Origin: Arctopsyche grandis
Taxonomy: Eukaryota; Arthropoda; Insecta; Trichoptera; Hydropsychidae
Assembly: GCF_051622035.1 (NCBI RefSeq)
Contig: NC_135360.1
Location: 33,869,206-33,933,205 of the forward strand
Direction of reading: 5' to 3'
DNA: 64,000 nt
How positions within the stretch are numbered: position 1 is the first letter of the stretch; each line of letters begins with the position of its first letter. The notes under the pieces are model-generated. The model saw only the letters and a program-made list of their open reading frames with translations, did no database searches and was not told the origin of the DNA. Position numbers and translations under genes: made by a program. Shown here one piece after another: positions 27,501 through 39,500 of this stretch.

Positions 27501-30500
27501 TTGTAAATAAAATAATTCATAAATTATATATTATCTACCGGTCTCCGTCACGAGCCCAAATGTGAAACGCCCGAAAACGCAAATATCGGAAGGCAGAGAT
27601 CGAAAATCGAAAGATCTTAAGTCGAAAGATCAAAAAAAAAGGGTGCATGGTAAACGGTACATACTCACTTAATTTGCGCGAGCAGGATACAACAGGAACA
27701 AGAGGAACAGGCTTTTCCTCCAGTATTAATGTGCGCGCGCAGAATACGGGAGGAAAATCCTGTTCCTCTTGTTCCTGTTGTATCCTGCTCGCGCAAATTA
27801 AGTGAGTATGTACCGTTTACCATGCACCCTTTTTTATCTTTCGATTTTCGATCTTTGCCTTCCGATATTTGCCTTTTTTTGGAGTTTCACATTCGGGCCC
27901 GTGAGGTAGACCCATTATCTACATATTTGAAATTAATCAATTGATTAATTAATTTAAAATATTAATGTTTTAATATTTTATAAAAGTATTTGCATGTTTT
28001 ATGCTTCTGAAGGTTATTTTATATACCTATATATATATGGTATGATTAAAGTATTTAAAATTCATTTTACTTTATATTTAAGATTTTAAAGTTTCAAGCC
28101 CTTTGAAAGACTGCGAACACTTTTTTGAAGTATCAAAAGTGAATTCAAATTCAACAGCTAGTGGAATTACATATATAAATAATCATTTGAAATATTATAA
28201 CATTCAAACAATATATAAGAAAAAATTTCCTATCCAAGTCATTGTCATGTAAAAATTAAAATTTATATTTATTTTAATTTAAATTTAAATTTTCACGTAA
28301 TAGTTGTGCCTTGGACGAAAAAATAAATTTATTTACATGTATATAAATTGGAAACCCGTTGTTCTAAAATTGGAGTGACACCACTGCCCACCCCCTAAAA
28401 TGTAGATATGAATTAAATAATGCATGAGTCGAAATTGCACGTGCACATGTTCCGTAGGGTCGTAATAACAGTGCACAACAACAACAACAACATCAACTGA
28501 CACCATCGCATCCGAGACATCAATCGCTGTTGTCGTCATCTACTTCGACAACATTCGAGCCTTACCACCAATATAACCATCATCACCAAAACACAGAGCT
28601 GCTGCCGAACCCTCAGCGGCACAATTTCGTCATAAAGACGTGTTACACCACTTACACGTACCTGACGACCACGGTCCAGAAGATGAGGACCACCGTCTCC
28701 ACGTACGAGACGGTCGTCTCCACAATCACCACAGAACCGATCGATTTCGCTACCATGCCACCGGCCATCGAGGCGCAAAAAACCACTCAAGTAAGATTTG
28801 GCAAAAAGCACCCCCACAACCCCCAACAGGTGGTAGCTCTACGACTGCCCTTCGAATCCGTGGTGATTTGGTTACAATTGCAATCCAAACTTCATACATA
28901 TCCATTGGTTCCGCACCTAAATTTTTACTAACACTTCGGCCGATGACGACAATGGCCGGCCGTTGTCGGCGTCTGCTGGCGTATTCAACACCCACATTTT
29001 ATACTAATCTTTGTACCTGCATGTTTTTGTCCAATATTCAAACTGTGGTCAATGTTGATAATGAACGGCTATCATGGGCTTTTTACTATAGTCGATACTA
29101 TACATATAATTAAATGATTTTTTTGAAGTCAAAAACAAGTGATTGCTTTTATTGTTTTAGATAATTTAATGAATATTGTCTAATACAAGTACAAATTTAT
29201 TGATAAATCAACTGACTACATTCTTTTAAAATTACTGACCGTTTTATATAAAATTATCGATTAAATGTAATAGAAGCTATTACTGTCATTTTATAGATTT
29301 ATAGTTGTGGTATTTATGAATAAATTGGATAAATTTACTTTAGTCGATTCGATGTAGCGTGAGAATTACGAGAACCTAGCATGCTGTCGCATTCGTGCAA
29401 TGTGCTGTAACATTGTAAAATAATTTCACTTATTTAATAATATTTCTGTGAGTTTTGATGTTCATAACATGACGTTGACAATTACTTTTATCATCAAAAA
29501 AATATAAATTTCCATTAATATAAAATACTAGTGTTTTTACCCGGCTTCACTTAGTATTTGTAATATAAGCCGCTTAAACATGGCCAATCTATGTAATAGT
29601 AAACATTTTATTAACTTTATTTGAATAGTTTTATTATCCGAAAAGTGTCTTGCTTATCATTGACCCATATATTGATTTCTAGTATTTACTTCACAGAAAG
29701 TTCTGATTTTTAATCGAATTCTTATATTTTATTCAGTCTTTAATAGTCGTATTTAAGTATAATTCCTCTTTCATCTTAGTCAAGTTGCTTTCTAAAATCG
29801 TCCATTAATAGATACTTTCAACGATTAATAGCCGTTTATTATTAATGTTGTCCATATTAATTATGATTTACTTTATTGCATGTAAAGTAATGGAAAATGT
29901 ATGTTTTAGCCTCAACTTCAAATGTTTCAAACGACGAAAGCCGCCCAGAACGTTCCAATACTTCAACCCAAGATCGAAAAGCGAGTAGATGAAGCTCAAT
30001 CGAACCACGACTTGATCCAACCTTCAGAGGTGACCCACCCAACCAGTTGCTCTTTAACTTCGTGCCCTTGCACGGTCACCTTGACAGAATCCCTTAAGGA
30101 AAAACTGAAGACGAAACTACCAGAAGACCTAAATGATGATGCACCGCTTCAATTGAAGCGATCTCCTTTCAAACCCACAAAATATTCATCAACCATAGTA
30201 GACACATCGCCTACTGCAATCGGAGACTATAAAAAAGACAAGATAAACAAGCACAATAACAAACAAGGATCTCCACCTCCTGAAAAAGTCGTCCAAAAAT
30301 ATACGGAAGTTATGAGCGATCAATCAAGTGATTCTAATAAAAAAGGTGATAAGAATAAACATTCGAATTCAAAACCGATTGTGGTAGAACAAAGTAATAA
30401 GAGGAATGTGACTAAAAACGTAGAAGATAAAAGGAAACCTGCTAATGCCCCAGAAAAGATTAAAGAACCTCAAAAGGTACAGAAGAATAAGTTCGAAGTT

Positions 30501-33500
30501 GCTGATTTATTGAAATTGGGCACTTTGGGTATTAAAAAGCTAGCGCCAATGATTGAACAGATGACTGGAAGTTTTATAAGGAGACAAGAACAGACTAAAC
30601 CAAGCACTACTACGGTCAGACCAGTTAGTAAGATTACTCCATACGTTGTCAATAAAAGAGTAGACGACTTCCGAATACCCAATAAACCTAATTCTAATAG
30701 CCAATTTCCAATTTACATCCCAGTAGATGAAAAGGATATAGATACATCAGAGTCCCAGAACATATTTTACAACTCGACTTTACAGCAGAGCTTAGCTTGG
30801 CACAACGTCAAAAACTCGAGGAACAACCTCGCCTTTGGCAAACCCATACATGAAAGTCCTTTACTTAACGGTGGTATACCGATAAGTCCTGGCGAAATTA
30901 TAACAACTAATTCTGACGTAATCGTCGGCAAACCGGTAGTGGGAGGACCTAACATTGGTCATATAAACAAACCTGATTTGAAACAGAATAACGGTCCCCC
31001 GCCCAATTTCCACGCAGACAGTCATTCACAATCTTCCAACTTCCAAGATGTGCGTACCAAGCCACCACAAAGAGGACAAGGCATTAAGCAAATACCGTTC
31101 ATCAGAGACGACGATACTTACGACTTGAGACCTCCGATGATGCTAATGCCAAGACCACCTGTTGATAATAAAAATCAGTTCAATCAGAACAACAACGTGC
31201 GTCCAGATCTTCCTCCGAAACAGGACAATCAGCACTTCCATCAAAATAACAACGCACGTCCTGATCTTCCTAAGCCGGATAGTCAACACTTTATTCAACG
31301 TCCTCAAGAAAACAAGCAACACTTTGCTCAACATTCTTCAGACAATCAACACTTTGCTCAACATTCTTCAGACAATCAACACTTTAATCAACATTCTCAT
31401 GATAATACACAGCACTTCAACCAGCAGCATCCTCCAAACAATCAACATTTTAATCAGCACCTTCAAGATAATAAACAACAATTGAACCAACACCCTCCAA
31501 ACAACCAACACTTTAATCAACATCCTCCCAACAATCAACACTTCAATCACCATGCTCAGGAGAATAAACAACAATTCAACCAACAACATTCTGCAGAAAA
31601 TCAACAGTTCAAACAGCTTCCTCCTAACAAGCAGCCCAAGCCTCACAATGTTTTGGTCGATCACGTCAGTGGCAGTATACATCCTGCTGATACACTTTTG
31701 GACAATCACGGAAGACCGGCTTTCCTAGATTACATACCTGCTCTAGATTCACCAGGCACTTACCAGAACTATGTTAAAAACAACCTGATCACGCGCAAAA
31801 CCCACGACGACACCAATCAATTCAACAGCCTGGACAAAAATAAACCACCCACGCCCAAACTACCTCAACAAGAAAACAAATTCAACTTCGTAAATACAGC
31901 TCAAAACCAAAACAAAATCAAAGAAGCACCTGAACCCATTCTGCTGAATGATTTAGTTCAAAAAAATACAATGAAGCCGTTCTTAGTCGATATCCAACCT
32001 TCGAGAGTTGCCAATGTTATAATACCTCATGGTAACAGTGCTTCTGCCCTCATCTTCGCTGGATCTTCTGAGCCCCACAAAAATGGTGAATATATCGACG
32101 ATCCGTTACCGTATCCCGAACCAGGATATTTTGGAAGCTTTAGCATAGATGCACCTCATCTAACATCTGTACATGTAGGCGGAACGATCCCTATAAAGCC
32201 CAATCCTGATCAAAGACCAAACGGGCCGATAAATAATAACCCAGATCCTTTAGTAGTACACCATGGAGTTTCTGGATTGATAAAAGATGTAAAGCCACCA
32301 CACGGACAAAGATGGAAGTACGAAGAGCCACAGAAACAACCATCAAATTTCCCTAACTTTGCCAAATTACCACCACCGATCAGCAATCAAGAGTCGAACA
32401 TTAACTTTGGTCCTCATTTTGTCCTTAAAAAACCAGAGAGTTTCAACACTATTGAATTTTCACACAATAATAACAACAACCCTCCTCCGATCAGGAACCT
32501 CAAAAGTACTGCTAAGCCTCCTACAGATTATGCAGCTGATCTTGCAGTACCACCACCTCCACCAGCAGTTCACGTGAAATACGAATCAAACGTAGGAGTA
32601 CTAAACTCAAATTTCAACAAGTTCGAAAACAGGCCTCATTTCGGTGGAGCGATGCCTCAATCGGAAGCATCGCATAAACATCCAACATTTGTCCAAAATA
32701 ACAACCAACAGCAACATTCTCCACCTAAGATAACCTCAGAAGTATACTTCGCATCGACAGCTTCCAACGGTGGAGACTTCGGACAGAAGTTAAAACCGTT
32801 CACAGTCAATATACCACTTCAGCAAAACTTCAACAATAGACCACCGCATCCACATCCACCAGCACCAGTCCAAGAAAATACATTCGAACACAATAAATTC
32901 GTCAACACTTTTGAAGGAGGATTAGTTACATTAAACGCCGGCAGTAAAGTCAACATACCTAATCCAGCAATTCAAATTCCAACTTACAACGTGAGAGTTC
33001 CAAATTCACCGGTGAGCAATACTCATTATTCAGTACCTCAACATGGTGGACTCATAACTCTAAATGCCGGAACGAGTGTCTTCAATCCGAACCTTCCAGA
33101 ACAGACTATTTCAGGCACTAATATTCCAGTGTCTAATAATAAACCTACTTTCAATACTCACAATGTCAAAGAATTCCACGCGCACGAAGGAGAGTCTACT
33201 GGAATTAAGATCGGAACCAATCTAGCTATCAAAGTAGAGCCTCAAGTAATCCAAGCCTACAATCCAGATATACAATATGGATTGGGAGGAATTGGAAGTG
33301 TTTCTACTGCTGAATTCAAACCACACGTCAAAGGTCCCGAAATCATCGTAGGAGGCAACAGTTGGAAAGCAGGATCACTCACAGATGACTTCGCAGAAAA
33401 TGAAAACAGTAATGGAGTACCAGACAATGTCCACATTGGCAATCAAAAGGTCCATGTAGTCCATGCTAGTTCGTTTAACAGTAACAATTACAACCAAAAC

Positions 33501-36500
33501 AAACCAGCGCCCAAGTACAACATATCAAAGGTAATCTCAAACAGTCACGCAAACTTCCCAATGACCAGAGAAAACGCCACTAACTACAACAAATTTGAGA
33601 ATGTGAATTCCAACAATCAAAACTTCAACTTTAAACCACTGAATAGTGGAAGCTCGCAAGTCAAATTCAAATACGAAGACTACCAAATCAATACCAACAA
33701 ATCTAATGTTCAAAGACCAATCGTAGTCCAAACAATCAATTCTAAGCCTCAACCTGACTTCAACACAATTCAATACGGTACAACGGAAAATAGAAACCAA
33801 TTCGCGTTTGTATCCCAAACTGAAAGACCACTTTCGAAAATACCACAGTATCCACAACCTAACCTCAAAGTTGAGAGCACCACTCACAATATAATTCCGC
33901 TAAGTTTCGATTTTGAATCTGAAAGATATGGAGATCCAAGCAAAAATGGTATCTTCGGACAGAAGCTTCATTCTGTCGGCCTGCCACCCACTAACTTCAA
34001 CTGGCAACAAAATAGGCCGATCCTTAATCCTAAAGACAAATATGCCCCAGACTTCAAAGGAATTGACCAATTCATGGCTCCTCCACCTCTAACAACTCCT
34101 CAGTACAATCCAGCTTACATACCGTCGAACTTCAACAGTAATCGTCAACCAGTCTACGATATTCCCATGAAAGACCACATTGGCAATAGATACAACACCA
34201 CAAAGCAAACGACTCAATACATTACAAGCAACGTATATAATACTGTCGATAAAAATAAATACCAACAACACGTAGCCCAAGAATCAGTCAAAGTAGCAGT
34301 AATTTCATCAACTCCTCACACGTTAACAAATGAAGTAACTGTCAACTTCAGACCGCTGAAGAATGCTTCAAATCTTAAAGACGAAATCCTAGTGAGTTCA
34401 GGCAATGATTACATACATTATGGTGGAGACAAGAGAAAACCTGGCTTTAATGCTGATGATAATACTGGAAGTCAAACTGAAGAACCTTTCGATGAGAACA
34501 ACTATAAGGAGATATCTTTAGCCACACTTCCAGGAATCAGACATACTACTCAGCCGGCATATAATATTCTACCGTTCAGCCAAATGGCTCCTCGGCCATT
34601 TACTATCAATGAGAATGTTAAAACTACGACAAAGTTACAAAATGGTGACGCACAAAGACCAAGACCTTTCCAAAAACCAGACAAACTATCTCTAAATATA
34701 GGAGAAGTATCTGCAAAGACAACAACAAGAACAACTCCAATAGTAGTGGCAAATATCACACAGAACATAATTTCGATAACGACCCAAAAACCACGACCTC
34801 AATTATCTGTAAAGAACAACACTTTAACATACAACAACAAAATCATAACATCAAACTTCAACGTAGCAACGAATAGGCCCATCGCTGTAATGAATACTAC
34901 AATTGAAACTAGCAGTTTACCTACTTTCACAATTCCAGAAAGATCAAATGTATCTTCCATTATTCCAAATCTATCTCCACCTCCTCCTGCTGTCGCCGAT
35001 TACAACTTTAAACCGACAAATGAAGATGATACCATAATGGGAATGAGTCCTCCTCCGAGGACTCCAGCCCCCAAACAACCAACGAAAGAATACACGAAAT
35101 ACGCCGACATCTCAACATTCAGACCTGGATACAACAGCGTTAAGAATCCTTACAAACGTCCTGGAGATTATTACAGGATAACTTCAAGACCATTCACGAG
35201 GTATACAACACCATCTACCCCAAGTCACAGACACAAAGTAACTTCGGGAACTACGGTTACAAGGATAGTGCTACCATCGCGAGCTTCAGTCCCGAGCTGG
35301 AAGAGTCCAGTCAGAATAGAGACGAAACTTCCAGTGCAATTCACGAAAACTCACATGACTACTAATTCAATAATAAATACAACACCTTTGGACAACGTCG
35401 GATCTGAAATCATGCATCCTGACACGTACCCAGAAGAAGCTATTGGAATAGGGTCAGTTATCAAATCAGATCCAATCGTACCAGACAAAGTCAACAGACC
35501 AGTCATATACCCAACAATGGTCCAACAGAGCAAATCTTCAACCACCATATTAAACTACGACCCAACTCTGATCCAAACGTCTGAAAACTTCTTAAACGAG
35601 AACGCAATTCGCAAAACAGAAACACTCAAATATGCGCCAACAATCAACGCGAATGAACAAGCAAGCAAATCAAGCAAGACTTTAACGCACAAGTTTACAA
35701 TTCCTACAGCTCAAACCATCAGCTCTGCAGAGAGAGAAATTACCATCAATCCAGTACATCACGCAGGAAATGAGATAATACAATCTGATGATCATAGACC
35801 AAGCAACAAACTCGAATCTTTGACAGCCATAACCTTCACAACTACTTTAGAACGTCCAGTTTCAACTGTAATGACTACGAGATTCGTAACACTTACCCAC
35901 ACTCTGACGGTCACTCAGACTAAAACGAGCGTAGTAAGTCCTGTAGTGGGTTCAACAACTCAAACTCAAACTCTAACTCTAACTAACACTCAAACTTCCA
36001 CCATAGTAGACGTGGTTACAGAAGTTCACACCTTGGTCCAACCGACTACCATCGTTGAAACAATTACTAAGCATGTATCAGCAACCATTCTACCAGCATG
36101 GGAAACCAAATACCCTAAAGTGCCTATAGAACCGACTAGAATCAGAGACCATCCATATAGAGTCACGGAAACCTTGGATCTGGCTGACGTGTCTTTGTCT
36201 TCAAACGAAGAAGACTTGATTATAACTCCTGACAATTCAAGCAACGAAATGTTCATGAACCATAATGACACATCACAGGAAGAGAACAACAATACGTTCT
36301 TGGTCGTAATGACCAAGTCTCAGAGCGGAGGCAGCGCCCCCAGCATCAACCCAGTTATGATCATTGACAATCCAGATTCAGGTGAAGCTACTAGAATCGA
36401 AGAAATCGGAACTGATGGAGTATCCCACGTGCTCTTGGGAGAGATCCTATTAGCTGGAAATGAATATATAAACAAACCTCATCCCATAAACCCAACAGGT

Positions 36501-39500
36501 GAGTCAAATCAAATCAATCTCAGTATTTATTAAATCAATGTTGAATCGTAACATTAATGTTCTCAATTTTGAGGAGTAGCTTACGGCAAAGAGTGTCAAC
36601 CAGACTGCAAAGCTTCCAGAAACGAGAGATGCCAAAGGATGCACGGACTGATGAAGTGTGTATGCAGACCAGGATTCGCAAGAATGTTCCCAGATAGGCC
36701 TTGCAAACGTAATCCATTACTCACTTAACTTTTCAAACTTTTAACTGCTATTCTTACATCAATTTTACATATTTACCTTGCAGCAACTTACACATACTCC
36801 TTGAAATTGGCTTTGAGTAACTACGGAAACAAAAAACTCATCTACCAAGATGCATTCGCTGATCAAAACTCAGAGGACTTCCAGGATCTGGCGATGGCCA
36901 CTCACGAAGGCATCAACAGGATGGTAATGCAGTCTGATCTGAGAGATGTGTATCATGGAGTCCACATAAATGGCTTCCAACCTGTGAAGATACCGGTGCG
37001 TGATGGAAAACATATGAATGGTGTCATGAACGATTTCTACGTACAGGTATATTTTATTTTATTTTTATATATTTTGTCATTATGAGCAGATCATAGTAAA
37101 TACAGTTTTTTATATTAAATCAATTTTAAAGCAAATTGGATTTTATAATGTATTTTAATCTTAGTTTATATAAAATTATTATTGAATTTATATTTATGTT
37201 TTTATTAAATTTTACAGCTTTCAGACAATGCTCATGAAACACGATTGAAAGAAGTTATAGAGAAATATTTGAGGAATAATAATTACAGCTTAGGAGGCAC
37301 TAACGTTTATGCAGCAGAAGAATTAGTAGACAAATTAGAAGTTGGAGGTATGTTACATAACATAGAAGAACTAAATATCTAAAATAAAGTCATAAAAAAA
37401 TCGTACTAAAACACAGAAGATGTGTATGTATGTACATATTTATGTTACAACCAATTTTTATTTCATGAAATTGTCAAAAGTATGCTTAGTTCATGAACGT
37501 TGCTATATTCATGAAAATGTTTACTTATATTTATTACAGAGTATCTCGCCATTGTTACAATTGTGTTGTACAAGCTAAATTTATTTTATAGATTTCAACG
37601 AGTGCATGAGCAATCAATTCCATGATTGTTCAGAACACGCTGAATGCTTCAATTTGAGGGCCACTTACACTTGCAGCTGCAGAGAAGGATATGCAGACCT
37701 CAGCGTCAATTCGTTGTATCCTGGAAGGATTTGTTCAGGTATTGATCAGGCATGATCCTCTAATCTTGCCCATATTGTCCAAACTTCTTCTACTTTCCTC
37801 TCACAATTTATTTTGAGTAACATTCGAACCTACATAAGTACATTTTTTATACTATCATTTCAGCTGAACCCGTTGGCTGTGAGAAGTGTAATTACCACGG
37901 CACTTGTTATACAAGAGATGACGCCAGAGTGTTGTGTGAATGCTTCCAATGGTACGCTGGAGAACACTGTCACATAAATCTGAAAGGTACATAGCATTAC
38001 ATCATATAAGCAATCACATTTCATAGCTACATGTAACATTCACTGCCCATATTTACTTTTATAGTAATACTCATCTCTCTGGCCACACTCGGTGCCATTC
38101 TCTTCACCTTACTCTTGATCTGTCTCATACTGACGTGTGCCAAGAAACATAGACCCAACAGTTCCAAGCACACCAACTCGTCTAGAAGGTCTCAAATTCC
38201 ACCAAACGTTATGACTTCCTGCATCGGAAACCTACCGGTGATGCATCAGGGTGGAATGCAGTCGTCTAAAATGCACTCCACTATTGACAGAAGGGCTCTA
38301 ATCCAAGAAAGAGGAAACGATTCAGGTGGAGAGGGAAGCAGCGTTCATAATATGTCTCTACCATACATTCCAGCTAAGGTTTGTATAGAAAAATGTTAAT
38401 TTGAAGTTGACTTTTTCCAATTAAAAGATTAAAATATGATTTAAATCGCAGAAAGTGTCTCAAATTTCACACAAATCGAACAAGAAACTATCATTATCCG
38501 ATGAGGGACCTTCAAGAGATAAGAAACCATTCACTTTGATGATCCCAAGAGCTAAATATCATCCAACGCCGACAACATCACCGTTGATGATGGACCCAGG
38601 AATCAGGTATGTCTGAACGCAATTCAAATAACCCGAAGAATATTTTACAGAAAATAACAGAATTTAATTGCAGAGACAGCAAAATGGGTGGTAAGAGGAA
38701 AACAAGTGGAGAAAGCAACGAGACTAAACTCCTCAGTTACCTGGACGCCGGTCCTGGTGCTTGCAACGATCATGTAAACGATAATGATATATAAAATGGC
38801 TTATCAAATATAAAATAAACAATAAATACCAATTTCATATGTATTTTTAGATGAACAGAAGGAAACAAAGTAACGAATCTTCATATAGCATGAATAAAGC
38901 TATGCCTCAAAAGTACTCAACGGGTACAACTTTTAATACTTTCAAAACTATTTTATGATTTACAATTTATTTTATTCAATTAAATATGATTTTTAGGAGC
39001 CCTGATATCGGCAGGCTTTAAAGTGTCAACGACGGTAATGGGAGGAGTCGATCTTGACTCTTGCTTGAAGGAAATACCAGATGACGGTTCATCTGTTGCA
39101 AAATCCAACACTTTACCCATGATGGATATGCAGTCTCAATTTAACTCACTTAGAAAAGCTTACAGGTATATCTTAACTCATACTATTAAACAACCCATTC
39201 TTGTATGTTTGTTCATTTTATCTTGAAAACTGACCCAACGATTTTGATACTCCTACTACCCTTTTCAGACCTAAAAAATCCACTGAAATAGGTCACAAAT
39301 TCAATAAAACCAATTTAATACACACCTCATAAATATAAACAAAATCTTATACCAACCCCTTATCTAAATGAACGATCTGACTCCAAGATATTAAATTTTT
39401 ACATTTAAAATTACAGCCAAGAGGATATCAACGATTGGACTGATGCAGAAAGAAGAATAGGAGAATTGTAAGTGCAAATTACATGTGGTATATAAGTCAG

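Noticed and set aside
36777-37085. The 94-codon frame at 36,801-37,085 as a separate small gene
   Set aside because: It is the SEA-like exon of the giant gene read through its donor site into the intron.
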